Part shown: piece by piece, positions 17,249 through 26,201 of the stretch
How positions within the stretch are numbered: the stretch's first letter is position 1
Layout: the number at the start of each line of letters is the position of its first letter
NCBI RefSeq assembly: GCF_025567085.1
Contig: NZ_JAOQJN010000004.1
Location: 186,001-250,000 of the forward strand
Source of the DNA: Bovifimicola ammoniilytica
GTDB taxonomy: Bacteria; Bacillota; Clostridia; Lachnospirales; Lachnospiraceae
Direction of reading: 5' to 3'
Length of the DNA stretch: 64,000 nt
Translations under genes and position numbers: made by a program
Notes under the pieces: generated by a model
The model's database searches: none
What the model was told of the DNA's origin: nothing
Seen by the model: only the letters and a program-made list of their open reading frames with translations

Positions 17249-18256
17249 ATGGCAAAAGTATCTGTATTAGGAGCAGGTGGCTGGGGTATCGGCATCGCCG
17301 TATTACTTAATAACAATGGTCATCAGGTTACTATCTGGTCAGCAGTTGACAGAGAAGTAGAAATGTTAAAAGAGAAAAGAGAGAATACAATAAGTCTCCC
17401 TGGTATTGTAATAGATGAGAATATCAAGATTACAAATAATTTGAACGAAGCTATAGATGATGAAGATATAATTGTTATGGCAGTTGCTTCATCATTTGTA
17501 AGAAGTACATCAGCAAAATTAAAAGGCTTAATTAAAGATGGACAGATTATTGTAAATGTCGCAAAGGGTATTGAAGAAGAGACTCTTATGACACTTACTG
17601 ATATAATTAAACAGGAAGTGCCTAATGCAGATGTAGCGGTTCTGTCCGGACCGAGCCATGCTGAAGAAGTAGGAAGAGGCATACCTACAACCTGCGTTGT
17701 CGGTGCAGATACAAAGAAAACGGCAGAGCTTCTTCAGAATGTGTTCTCCTCACCAGTATTCAGAGTATATACAAGTCCTGATGTATTAGGAATTGAATTA
17801 GGCGGTGCTTTAAAGAATGTTATAGCTTTGGCAGCAGGAATTGTTGACGGCTTAGGATATGGAGATAATACACAGGCAGCACTTTTAACAAGAGGTATCG
17901 CTGAAATCGCACGACTTGGCGTGGCAATGGGAGCAAAACCACTTACACTTTATGGCCTGTCAGGAATTGGTGACCTTATTGTTACCTGCGGAAGTATGCA
18001 CAGCAGAAACAGAAGAGCCGGAATACTTATCGGACAGGGATATTCAATGTCAGAGGCAATCAAAGAAGTCAATATGGTTGTCGAAGGCGTATATGCCGCT
18101 AAATCAGCTAAAAAATTAGCTGCGAAATATAATGTTAAGATGCCTATAATAGATACTGTAAATATGGTTTTATTCGAAGGAAAAAATGCAAGAGATGCAG
18201 TTAATGAGTTAATGGTGAGAGATAAAACGAATGAAAATGTAGATTTAGATTGGTAA
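17249..18256 (+). CDS. gpsA: NAD(P)H-dependent glycerol-3-phosphate dehydrogenase
   Basis: 335 residues. The nucleotide-binding motif is VLGAGGWGIGIAVLL at the N-terminus (the usual Thr replaced, GGWGIG). LSGPSHAEEVGRG, the catalytic-lysine region ELGGALKNVIALAAGI and MHSRNRRAG are all family signatures. It reduces dihydroxyacetone phosphate to sn-glycerol-3-phosphate for PlsY. A TATAAT at 17221 with a poor -35 may give it its own promoter. The ribosome site GAAATGAGG lies 7 bases before ATG. Confidence 0.97.
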   Translation: MAKVSVLGAGGWGIGIAVLLNNNGHQVTIWSAVDREVEMLKEKRENTISLPGIVIDENIKITNNLNEAIDDEDIIVMAVASSFVRSTSAKLKGLIKDGQIIVNVAKGIEEETLMTLTDIIKQEVPNADVAVLSGPSHAEEVGRGIPTTCVVGADTKKTAELLQNVFSSPVFRVYTSPDVLGIELGGALKNVIALAAGIVDGLGYGDNTQAALLTRGIAEIARLGVAMGAKPLTLYGLSGIGDLIVTCGSMHSRNRRAGILIGQGYSMSEAIKEVNMVVEGVYAAKSAKKLAAKYNVKMPIIDTVNMVLFEGKNARDAVNELMVRDKTNENVDLDW

Positions 18257-18277
18257 ACTACAGGAATTGGAGGGTGT

Positions 18278-20761
18278 ATGGCTGTTGTAAAGAGATACAA
18301 TCCAAATAAATTTTATTTTTCAGACCGGCTTACAGAGAAACTAGAGTCGATTTGCGAAAGCAATCTTACAGTTGTAGAAGCACCAACAGGTTTTGGTAAA
18401 ACTACTTCTGTCAGAAATTTTCTAAATAATGTAGATGAACCTGTGTTATGGATGACTATCGAAAATGATGACAGGGAATATTTCTTTGAGGAAATATGTA
18501 ATCATATACATAATATTGACAGTGTTATAGCAGGAAAGTTAAGGGCTGTTGGTTGTCCGGAAGACTTAGAGATGTCTAATAAAATAGCAGGTATATTATC
18601 TGAACTTGATTTACCAGAGAAATATATAGTTGTATTTGATAATTTTCAGTATATTTCTAATACGATAATAGGAAAAACGATTATTAAATTATTAGATGTG
18701 TTTGAGGATTCGGTAAGGTTTGTCGTACTTACACAGACTGTTAAATCAACATCGATGATTGACCTGATTTTCAATAACAGAATTAATTATATCGGTAAGA
18801 GTGATTTAGAATTCAACCACGAAGAAATTAAAATGTATTTCAGGGAATGTGGAATTAAATTAGATGACAATGAAGTGGATTATCTGTTCAAGTATACAGA
18901 AGGTTGGATTAGTGCAATCTATCTGCAAATGTTACATTATCTGTCTAATAATGAATTTGAACCGGATGCAGGAATAGATAAGCTTGTATGTAAGGCAATC
19001 TGGGATAAGATATCTATAGAAGAACAGGACTTTCTGATTTTAATATCAATTTATGACAGTTTTTCGCTTAAACAGGCATTATTTATCGGTGGAGATGAAT
19101 TAACTGCTGACGAAATCAAGAAATTATTAAAATCTAATTCGTTTATAAGGTATGATTCCAGGGATAGAAAATATTTCACACATTCAATTTTAAGATATTA
19201 TCTTAAGTCAGAATTTGATAAATTAGATATAATAGTTAAGAAACGTGTTTATGAGAAAGCTGCAAAATGGTATGAAGAGAATGAGAATTACTATCAGGCT
19301 CTTGAATATTATTATAAGATAAGAAAATATGATGATATTTATTATATGAGCATTTCATTAGAGGATATTGTTCCACACCTTACTAAAGATAATAAGAATA
19401 TGTTTCTACAGATAGTATCAGGTGTGTCATTAGAGACTAAGGAACAGAATCTAAGAAGAAGTATTATTTTTTCATTTGCATTATTTATATACAATGAGAA
19501 AGATTTCTTTAATAAAGAATGTGAAATAATTACTGAGATGATAGATAATTCTAAGTATTTAAGACAACGTGAGAAAGACATTTTACATGGCGAAGTTATG
19601 TTCATTAATTCTTTTGGTAAATATAATGACCTTAATAAAATGTATGATATGTATGTGAAAGCATATGAATATATGCAGTCACCATCGTCAATATATTCAG
19701 ATAAGATAAGTATCATTTTCAAGAACCCATCGGTGCTTGGCTGTTTTCATAGTAAGAGTGGCGAAGCAGTAAAAGAGTTAGAGAATTTTGAAAAAACAAT
19801 GATTTATTATTACAAACTTACGGCGGGTAACAGCAAAGGTTTAGAGGCAGTAATGAGAGCAGAAATATTGTTCAATCAGGGCAATTTTCAAGATGCTGAA
19901 CTGTTATGCCAGAAGGCATTATATATGGCAGAGACAAGAGGGCAGGTTAGTGTATACATATGTACGATGTTTCTGATGGTAAGGATATCAGGTTTTCAGG
20001 GTGACTATGATAATATTAAATATAATTTCCAGAGTATCAGAAAGAAGATTGAGAATACCGGAGAAAATGATAAATCATCTATGGCTGATTTGTGTGAGGG
20101 ATATATGTATATGCTTATCGGAAAGCCAAGTTCAATACCTAACTGGCTGAAGGATGAGAAGAGTATAGAAGTAAGATGTCCGATTTTACCCCTTGTAATG
20201 GCAAATATTATCTATGCAAGATACTTGATTTCTAATAATGAATATTCTAAATTCTTAGGAATAAGCGGACAGATGTTAGGTTCTACAAAGGTATATAATA
20301 ATATACTCTTTGAAATCTATTTATACATATTTATTGCACATGCTAATTATAAATTAGGTAATAAAGTTAAGGCAATCAAGTTCTTAAATGAAGCAGTAGA
20401 TATAGCTAAGAATGATAAGTTTATTATTCCTTTTGTGGAGAATTATTCTTTGATAGAAGATATATATGAAGCCGATGCAAAACATCAGGACAGAATAGAT
20501 TTTATGAATGATGTAATCGCATGTTACCGTAAATATGACAGAAAGTTCAAAAGTGTCCAGAATTCATACAGAGAAGATATGGACTATGGACTTACTAACA
20601 GAGAACTTCAGATTGCCAGACTTGCAGCTGACAGGTTATCTAATAAGGAGATTGCTGACCAGCTTTATATCGCAGTTGGTACTGTGAAGAGTAATCTTAA
20701 GACTATTTTCAGTAAATTGCAGATTAAATCAAGGTCAGAGCTTAAGAATTTCTTTGATTAG
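18278..20761 (+). CDS. LuxR family transcription regulator, MalT-like STAND ATPase
   Basis: 827 residues. Walker A APTGFGKTT (35-43) and a Walker-B-like stretch (YIVVFDNFQYI, about 113-123) mark an N-terminal ATPase of the MalT/STAND class. The middle 400 residues are helical repeats of TPR type. The C-terminal 65 residues are a LuxR helix-turn-helix: LTNRELQIARLAADRLSNKEIADQLYIAVGTVKSN. Such proteins activate transcription after binding an inducer to the repeat domain. Inducer and targets are unknown; no sugar genes are adjacent. The gene begins 21 bases after gpsA with GGAGGG as ribosome site. Confidence 0.9.
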   Translation: MAVVKRYNPNKFYFSDRLTEKLESICESNLTVVEAPTGFGKTTSVRNFLNNVDEPVLWMTIENDDREYFFEEICNHIHNIDSVIAGKLRAVGCPEDLEMSNKIAGILSELDLPEKYIVVFDNFQYISNTIIGKTIIKLLDVFEDSVRFVVLTQTVKSTSMIDLIFNNRINYIGKSDLEFNHEEIKMYFRECGIKLDDNEVDYLFKYTEGWISAIYLQMLHYLSNNEFEPDAGIDKLVCKAIWDKISIEEQDFLILISIYDSFSLKQALFIGGDELTADEIKKLLKSNSFIRYDSRDRKYFTHSILRYYLKSEFDKLDIIVKKRVYEKAAKWYEENENYYQALEYYYKIRKYDDIYYMSISLEDIVPHLTKDNKNMFLQIVSGVSLETKEQNLRRSIIFSFALFIYNEKDFFNKECEIITEMIDNSKYLRQREKDILHGEVMFINSFGKYNDLNKMYDMYVKAYEYMQSPSSIYSDKISIIFKNPSVLGCFHSKSGEAVKELENFEKTMIYYYKLTAGNSKGLEAVMRAEILFNQGNFQDAELLCQKALYMAETRGQVSVYICTMFLMVRISGFQGDYDNIKYNFQSIRKKIENTGENDKSSMADLCEGYMYMLIGKPSSIPNWLKDEKSIEVRCPILPLVMANIIYARYLISNNEYSKFLGISGQMLGSTKVYNNILFEIYLYIFIAHANYKLGNKVKAIKFLNEAVDIAKNDKFIIPFVENYSLIEDIYEADAKHQDRIDFMNDVIACYRKYDRKFKSVQNSYREDMDYGLTNRELQIARLAADRLSNKEIADQLYIAVGTVKSNLKTIFSKLQIKSRSELKNFFD

Positions 20762-20858
20762 TTTTGTGCTTTTTTCGCTAAAAATACCTCTAAAAGTGGG
20801 TGGATATTATTGAAAAAATATTTTATTATTATAATATAAAATTATAGGAGGGATTTTT

Positions 20859-21131
20859 ATGGCTAAGATTAGAGATGTTGAAGCAAAGTATGGATATCGT
20901 CTGTTAATTGAACTGGATAGCGGAAATGTTATATATCTCAATTTGGCAGATAAGGTCGAAACTGTCAGATTTTATGATTTAAAAGATGTGAAATTATTTG
21001 ACGAAGTTGAAACTGATGGCTATTCAATATATTGGGATTACAAAAGAATAGTAATAAGTTTATCAGAGATTTTTGAGATTACTAGTGTTAGGCATAAAGA
21101 AGAGATGGAAAATAAGCAAAATGCCATATGA
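20859..21131 (+). CDS. DUF2442 domain protein
   Basis: 90 residues with the DUF2442 pattern: an N-terminal strand pair, LLIELDSGNVIYLNLADKVETVRFYDLKD, and YSIYWDYKRIVISLSEIFEI. The family is small, soluble and of unknown function; related proteins in other bacteria bind DNA or appear near toxin-antitoxin loci, but no partner is seen here. Strong ribosome site (GGAGGG) and its own terminator downstream, so it is likely a separate transcription unit, possibly from a TTGAAA/TAATAT promoter near 20812. Confidence 0.8.
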   Translation: MAKIRDVEAKYGYRLLIELDSGNVIYLNLADKVETVRFYDLKDVKLFDEVETDGYSIYWDYKRIVISLSEIFEITSVRHKEEMENKQNAI

Positions 21132-21166
21132 TATATTGGCATATATAGTATAACAGAATATATATG

Positions 21167-21199
21167 AAGGTGTCACCAATAGGTGGCACCTTTGTTGTA
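21167..21199 (+). terminator. terminator after the DUF2442 gene
   Basis: AAGGTGTCACC-AATA-GGTGGCACCTT, 11 bp with one G-U, then TTTGTTGT. Confidence 0.8.
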
Positions 21200-21226
21200 T
21201 TTAGGAAAAAATAAAAAAATAACAAA

Positions 21227-21331
21227 AAAGCTCATATTATAGTAGGAAAATTTATTAATACGTGTTAGAATAGGAGATAGTTATTAATTTAACAAACTAT
21301 GAGCTTTGATATTAGAAAGGAGTTCTAATAT
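21227..21331 (+). promoter_or_regulatory. structured leader of the [FeFe] hydrogenase gene with ribosome site in a hairpin loop
   Basis: Two nested features are seen. (1) ATATTAGAA (21309-21317) and TTCTAATAT (21323-21331) form a perfect 9-bp stem whose 5-base loop is AGGAG, i.e. the Shine-Dalgarno itself, and whose 3' arm contains the first two bases of the start codon (ATG 21330). (2) AAAGCTCATA (21227-21236) and TATGAGCTTT (21298-21307) are a perfect 10-bp inverted repeat 61 bases apart, ending just before that hairpin. This points to translational or post-transcriptional control of the hydrogenase, by inference. Confidence 0.6.
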
Positions 21332-22778
21332 GGTATCTAATGACGCTACTATTTTAAAAATTAAGCATGATTTACTTTATGAGGTTGCGAAACTTGCATA
21401 TGCCGGTGAACTTGACGATATGAAAGAGGAACTTCCATATAAATTAATTCCGGGACCACAGGCACATTTCAGATGTTGTATTTATAAGGAAAGAGAAGTA
21501 ATCAGACAGAGAATAAGACTTGCTGAGGGTAAATGTCCGGGAGAGAAGCACAGTAAGAATATTGTACAGGTTATTAATTCCGCGTGTGAAGGATGTCCGA
21601 TTTCAAGATATGTTGTAACAGATAATTGTCAGAAATGTATGGCAAAGGCCTGTCAGCAGTCTTGTCATTTTGGGGCAATATCAATGACAAGGGACAGAGC
21701 ATATATAGATCCATCTAAATGTAAGGAGTGTGGACAATGTTCAAAGGCATGTCCATATAATGCGATTGCAGATCTTATGAGACCTTGTAAGAGAAGCTGT
21801 CCTGTTGATGCAATAACTATGGATGAGAATGGCCTGTGTGAAATAGATGAGACAAAATGTATCCAGTGTGGTAAATGTATTCACAGTTGTCCATTCGGTG
21901 CAATCAGTTCTAAATCATTTATAGTAGATATTATAAATGATATAAGAGCAGGAAAAAGAGTTGTTGCTATGTTAGCACCTTCTACTGAGGGACAGTTTGG
22001 TGATGATATTACGATGGCAAGCTGGAGAACAGCACTTATGAAGATTGGTTTTGCTGATATGGTGGAAGTTGGTTTAGGTGCAGATATGACCGCAGCTTCA
22101 GAAGCAGAGGAGTGGGCGGCAGCGTTTAAAGAGGGCAAGAAGATGACAACTTCATGCTGTCCAGCATTTGTTAATCTTATTAAACAACATTTTCCAACAT
22201 TGTTAGAGAATGTTTCTACTACAGTATCACCTATGTGTGCAGTTTCAAGAATGTTAAAGGCACAGGATCCAGATGTGGTTACTGTATTTATAGGACCGTG
22301 TGTGGCTAAGAAGAGCGAGGCAGCAGATGAAAGTCTCGAGAATAATGCAGATTATGTGCTTACATTTGGTGAGATAAGAGCGATGTTAAGAGCTAGAGAT
22401 GTAACGCTTATGCCTGAAGAGAATACATTGCAGGAAGCAAGTGTATTTGGTAAGAGGTTTGGTAATGGTGGTGGTGTTGCTAATGCTGTTACGGAATGTC
22501 TGAAAGAGACAGGTGAAAATGCAGATATAAATGTTATGAAATGTGATGGAACTGCAGAATGCAAAAAGGCTTTATTGTTACTTAAAGCAGGCAGACTTCC
22601 GGCAGATTTTATAGAAGGAATGGCCTGTGAGGGCGGATGCGTAGGTGGCCCTAGCAGACATGCAGATGTACTTAAATCAAAAAAATCCAGAGATAAACTT
22701 ATTAGTCAGGCAGACGAACGTAATATTCACGATAATTTAAAAAACTATGAAATGAACAGTTTTTCAATGCATAAATAG
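21330..22778 (+). CDS. monomeric [FeFe] hydrogenase with N-terminal ferredoxin-type clusters
   Basis: 482 residues from ATG 21330 (AAAGGAG 7 bases upstream; a TTG at 21306 is less likely). After a CPISRYVVTDNCQKCMAKAC region come several 4Fe-4S motifs (CKECGQCSKACP, CKRSCP, CIQCGKCIHSCP). The H-cluster ligands are in TSCCPAF, GPCVAKKSE and MACEGGCVGGPSR. Canonical group A enzymes have MPC and GGGG at the last two, so this is nearer the monomeric group B branch, whose physiological role is less well known. It exchanges electrons between ferredoxin and protons/H2 in the cytosol. No maturase genes (hydEFG) are in the window. Confidence 0.9.
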   Translation: MVSNDATILKIKHDLLYEVAKLAYAGELDDMKEELPYKLIPGPQAHFRCCIYKEREVIRQRIRLAEGKCPGEKHSKNIVQVINSACEGCPISRYVVTDNCQKCMAKACQQSCHFGAISMTRDRAYIDPSKCKECGQCSKACPYNAIADLMRPCKRSCPVDAITMDENGLCEIDETKCIQCGKCIHSCPFGAISSKSFIVDIINDIRAGKRVVAMLAPSTEGQFGDDITMASWRTALMKIGFADMVEVGLGADMTAASEAEEWAAAFKEGKKMTTSCCPAFVNLIKQHFPTLLENVSTTVSPMCAVSRMLKAQDPDVVTVFIGPCVAKKSEAADESLENNADYVLTFGEIRAMLRARDVTLMPEENTLQEASVFGKRFGNGGGVANAVTECLKETGENADINVMKCDGTAECKKALLLLKAGRLPADFIEGMACEGGCVGGPSRHADVLKSKKSRDKLISQADERNIHDNLKNYEMNSFSMHK

Positions 22779-22821
22779 ATATAGCCTAAAGGAATTTTTA
22801 ATATCCTAAAATGAAAATTAA

Positions 22822-22874
22822 ACATAAATCAATACCCTCTTGCATATATTGTATAAGCATAGCAAGGGGGTATT
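22822..22874 (+). promoter_or_regulatory. putative sigma-E promoter and 13-bp inverted repeat before spoIVA
   Basis: ACATAAA (22822-22828), 14-base spacer and CATATATT (22843-22850) resemble the mother-cell sigma-E consensus, as expected for spoIVA. AATACCCTCTTGC (22831-22843) and GCAAGGGGGTATT (22862-22874) form a 13-bp inverted repeat with one G-U pair if RNA; the right arm contains the ribosome site AAGGGGG. If transcription starts near 22858 the left arm is not in the mRNA, so the repeat would act, if at all, at the DNA level. Confidence 0.5.
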
Positions 22875-22877
22875 TCT

Positions 22878-24359
22878 ATGGAGAAATCGAATTTATATGA
22901 TGTATATAAAGATATTAATAAGAGAACAAATGGAGAAATCTATCTTGCAGTAGTCGGACCTGTAAGAACCGGAAAATCAACATTTATTAAAAGATTTATG
23001 GACCTGATGGTAATTCCGGAGATTAAAGATGAGAATATCAGGGAAAGAACCAAAGATGAACTTCCACAGAGTGCAACGGGAACGACCATAATGACTACAG
23101 AGCCTAAATTCATTCCTAAAGAAGCTGCCAAAATTGAGATATCTCCTGAAATGACAGTGAAAATAAGACTGATTGACTGTGTAGGATATATGACAAAGGG
23201 TGCAACCGGTCATATTGAGAATAATGTGGAGAGAATGGTCAAAACACCTTGGTTTGACTATGATATACCATTTACAAAGGCAGCGGAGATTGGAACTAAG
23301 AAAGTAATTAATGAACATTCTACAATAGGTATTGTAATTACGACAGATGGTTCGATCGGTGAGATTCCGAGAGAGAACTATGTAGAGCCTGAGGAAAGAA
23401 CTATTAACCAGCTTAAAAGCCTAGGAAAGCCATTTGTAGTCCTGCTTAATTCAGAAAAACCATATGCTAAGGAGACAATTAGTCTTGCTGAGGATATAGC
23501 TTCAAGAAATCAGGTATCGGTAATTCCTATAAATTGTGCACAGCTAAAGAAAGATGAGATAAATAAAATATTAGAAATGGTTCTGTACGAATTTCCTATT
23601 TCAACGATAAGCTTCAGAATTCCTAAATGGGTGGAAATGTTAGATGATGAACATTATTTTAAGAAAAGTATAATTGATACTGTAAAAGAATTTATCTCTA
23701 ATATGAGAAGTGTAAAAGACACATTCAGGCTTAAGGATATAACTTCAGAATATATTAAACATTCTAAGATTGATAAGAAAGATTTATCGACAGGAAATAT
23801 TGATGTTAATCTTGAAATGGAAGATAAACATTATTATACGGTTCTTAGTGATCTGACAGGAATGGAGATTGATAATGAATATAATCTTATCAATGCCTTA
23901 AAGGATTATTCAAGCCTTAAGAATGAATATGATAAGTTTTCAAATGCGATGGCAGACGTTAATTTCAGAGGGTATGGTGTCGTTACACCGTCTAAGGAAG
24001 AAATAGTATTAGGTGAGCCTGAGATAATTAAGAATGGAAGTAAATACGGAATCAAGATAAAGGCAGAAGCACCATCAATTCATATGATAAAAACACAAGT
24101 GCTTACAGAAATTGCACCAATTGTCGGTAATGAGGCTCAGGCAAAAGATCTCATTGATTACATAAAATCTAATGGTGAAGAGAATGAAAATGGAATATTT
24201 GAAACTAATATATTTGGCAAATCTATCGAACAGATTGTAGAAGAGGGTATTCGTAATAAATTAGAGAAGCTTTCAGATGAAACTCAGAATAAACTAAAAG
24301 ATACATTAGAAAAGATTACAAATGAAAGCAATGGCGGGGTTATATGTATAATTATATGA
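22878..24359 (+). CDS. spoIVA: stage IV sporulation protein A
   Basis: 493 residues, the usual length. SpoIVA is an ATPase that polymerises on the forespore surface and forms the base of the spore coat. The Walker A is GPVRTGKST (27-35); SATGTTIMTTEPKFIP and RLIDCVGYMTKGATGH are family signatures. The C-terminus GGVICIII ends in the hydrophobic tail that interacts with SpoVM. It shows that the organism can form spores. Upstream sigma-E-like promoter as described separately. Confidence 0.98.
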   Translation: MEKSNLYDVYKDINKRTNGEIYLAVVGPVRTGKSTFIKRFMDLMVIPEIKDENIRERTKDELPQSATGTTIMTTEPKFIPKEAAKIEISPEMTVKIRLIDCVGYMTKGATGHIENNVERMVKTPWFDYDIPFTKAAEIGTKKVINEHSTIGIVITTDGSIGEIPRENYVEPEERTINQLKSLGKPFVVLLNSEKPYAKETISLAEDIASRNQVSVIPINCAQLKKDEINKILEMVLYEFPISTISFRIPKWVEMLDDEHYFKKSIIDTVKEFISNMRSVKDTFRLKDITSEYIKHSKIDKKDLSTGNIDVNLEMEDKHYYTVLSDLTGMEIDNEYNLINALKDYSSLKNEYDKFSNAMADVNFRGYGVVTPSKEEIVLGEPEIIKNGSKYGIKIKAEAPSIHMIKTQVLTEIAPIVGNEAQAKDLIDYIKSNGEENENGIFETNIFGKSIEQIVEEGIRNKLEKLSDETQNKLKDTLEKITNESNGGVICIII

Positions 24360-24387
24360 TATATAAATATAGAGTATAGGTTTATAA

Positions 24388-24417
24388 AAAAATAGCATTT
24401 TATTTAACTATTTTTCA
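24388..24417 (+). terminator. weak A/T-only terminator candidate after spoIVA
   Basis: AAAAATAG (24388-24395) and CTATTTTT (24408-24415). The stem is almost pure A-T, so stability is low. Confidence 0.35.
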
Positions 24418-24433
24418 TAAAATATACTTTTTC

Positions 24434-24491
24434 TTGCAAATGTAAAAACTTCATAGTATACTCATTGTAGACCGCTTTTTAAGGAAGCGGT
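24434..24491 (+). promoter_or_regulatory. promoter and 5' hairpin of the purine permease gene
   Basis: TTGCAA (24434-24439), exact 17-base spacer, TATACT (24457-24462). Transcription would start near 24469, immediately at the hairpin ACCGCTT-TTTAAGG-AAGCGGT (24471-24491), which is followed by TTTTACAATTT. The hairpin may protect the 5' end or act as an attenuator. No purine riboswitch aptamer is present in this short leader. Confidence 0.7.
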
Positions 24492-24519
24492 TTTACAATT
24501 TAAAAAGGAGGAAGTTTGA

Positions 24520-25974
24520 ATGTTAGAAAGATTTTTCAAACTAAAGGCTAATAATACAACTGTTAAAGTTGAAGTATTAGCAGGTATTACTACATTTATG
24601 ACAATGGCTTATATCATTGCTCTCAATCCTAATTTATTAACAGGTTTTGGAGTCGGGGGAGCTACTTGTCCGACAGATGGTACAGGCGGTTTATGGAATG
24701 CAGTATTCCTTGCAACTGTATTATCATCAGCAGCAGGTACATTGATTATGGCATTACTTGCTAATAAGCCATTTGCATTAGCACCTGGTATGGGACTTAA
24801 CTCATACTTTGCGTCAGTAGTAGTTGCAATTTGTTCAGCAGCAGGTTATACATCTTATGAAAAAGGTTTTGGTGCTGCATTATCAATTATTCTTATTTCA
24901 GGTATCTTATTTACTATTTTAACATTACTTAAAATAAGAGAGAAGATAGTAGATGCTATTCCACTTGCAGTAAGACTTGGTATTCCGGCAGGTATTGGTA
25001 TGATGCTTATTCATATAGGTCTTACAACTAACTGGAGTATTTATGATGATAAAGGTAATTTATATACAATGTTAGATACTTTCTTCAATGCAGGTCCAAG
25101 TGATACTAAGAAAGCAATGGGTCCAGAATTATATAAATTAATGGTAATCGGTGTAATTGCTACGTTTGTAGGAATTATAGTAATTGCAGCATTAAGTCAT
25201 AAGAAGATTAAAGCATCAATTTTACTTGGTATGGTTGCAAGTACAATCATTTATTGGGCAGGAGAATTTATATTCTTAGATGTTAACCCATTTGATGCTC
25301 TTAAAGGCAGAACATGGTTACCACCTTTCAAAGATATGGCACATTACACATTATTCAAATTTAACTTTGGCGGATTATTTGAAATCGGTGTATTCTCAGC
25401 AGTTATGACAATTATTACATTCTGCATGGTAGATATGTTCGATACGATCGGAACATTATATGGAACAGCTAAGAAAGCTAACATGCTTGATGAATCAGGA
25501 AATATGCCTGGTATGAATAAGGCAATGCTTTCTGACTCATTAGCAACATGCGTAGGTGCATGTACAGGTACATCAACAGTTACAACATTCATTGAATCAG
25601 CTTCAGGTGTTGAGGCAGGTGGACGTACAGGTCTTACATCGCTTGTTACAGGATTATTATTCCTTGCATGTATGTTTATTGCACCAATAGCAGGTATTAT
25701 CCCGGCACCAGCTACATCAGCAGCTTTAGTATATGTTGGTTTTCTTATGATTAGCTCATTAAAAGAAGTTGATTATTCTGATATGGCATCAGCAGCACCT
25801 GTAGCATTATTATTAATGTTTATGACTATAACAGGTAGTGTTGGTAATGGTATTGGAATCGGATTAATTTCATATTCATTAATCAAATTATTCACAGGCA
25901 GAGGAAAAGAAGTATCTGTCTTAACATATGTACTTGCAGTGTTATTTATTGCAAAATTCTTTATAACATTCTAA
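24520..25974 (+). CDS. NCS2 family purine permease (AzgA/PbuG type)
   Basis: 484 residues with 12-14 predicted membrane helices. The N-terminus ERFFKLKANNTTVKVEVLAGITTFMTMAYI and the early NP in IIALNPNLL are typical of the AzgA subgroup, which imports adenine, guanine or hypoxanthine with protons. ALAPGMGLNSYF and the signature VDMFDTIGTLYGTAKKANMLDESG, then GTSTVTTFIESASGVEAGGRTGL, are intact. The exact base preference cannot be read from sequence. Own promoter and own strong terminator, so a single-gene unit. Confidence 0.93.
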   Translation: MLERFFKLKANNTTVKVEVLAGITTFMTMAYIIALNPNLLTGFGVGGATCPTDGTGGLWNAVFLATVLSSAAGTLIMALLANKPFALAPGMGLNSYFASVVVAICSAAGYTSYEKGFGAALSIILISGILFTILTLLKIREKIVDAIPLAVRLGIPAGIGMMLIHIGLTTNWSIYDDKGNLYTMLDTFFNAGPSDTKKAMGPELYKLMVIGVIATFVGIIVIAALSHKKIKASILLGMVASTIIYWAGEFIFLDVNPFDALKGRTWLPPFKDMAHYTLFKFNFGGLFEIGVFSAVMTIITFCMVDMFDTIGTLYGTAKKANMLDESGNMPGMNKAMLSDSLATCVGACTGTSTVTTFIESASGVEAGGRTGLTSLVTGLLFLACMFIAPIAGIIPAPATSAALVYVGFLMISSLKEVDYSDMASAAPVALLLMFMTITGSVGNGIGIGLISYSLIKLFTGRGKEVSVLTYVLAVLFIAKFFITF

Positions 25975-26022
25975 ATATAAATAATTATTTAAAATGATAT
26001 TGATAATTTTATGTGATTAAAT

Positions 26023-26072
26023 AAAGGTCATATAATATTCAGGTATTCAACTGATTATTATATGACCTTTTT
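26023..26072 (+). terminator. strong terminator after the purine permease gene
   Basis: AAAGGTCATATAATA (26023-26037) pairs perfectly with TATTATATGACCTTT (26056-26070), 18-base loop, T-rich end on this strand and A-rich start for the other. Confidence 0.9.
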
Positions 26073-26129
26073 AGTATGTGTTTTTTGTTGTAAATCCTGT
26101 TAGTGTAAATATAATTTAGTATGTGAAAC

Positions 26130-26158
26130 TTGTTAGCATAAAAATAATGTGTTATACT
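26130..26158 (+). promoter_or_regulatory. sigma-A type promoter of the MutS-like gene
   Basis: TTGTTA (26130-26135), 17-base spacer, TATACT (26153-26158). Confidence 0.65.
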
Positions 26159-26201
26159 ATGCAACATAATTATTATGAAAACAGGAGGGCATTTAGAATA
26201 T

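Noticed and set aside
24360..24519. Purine riboswitch before the NCS2 permease
   Set aside because: After the mapped promoter only about 50 leader bases remain and the conserved three-way-junction bases are absent.
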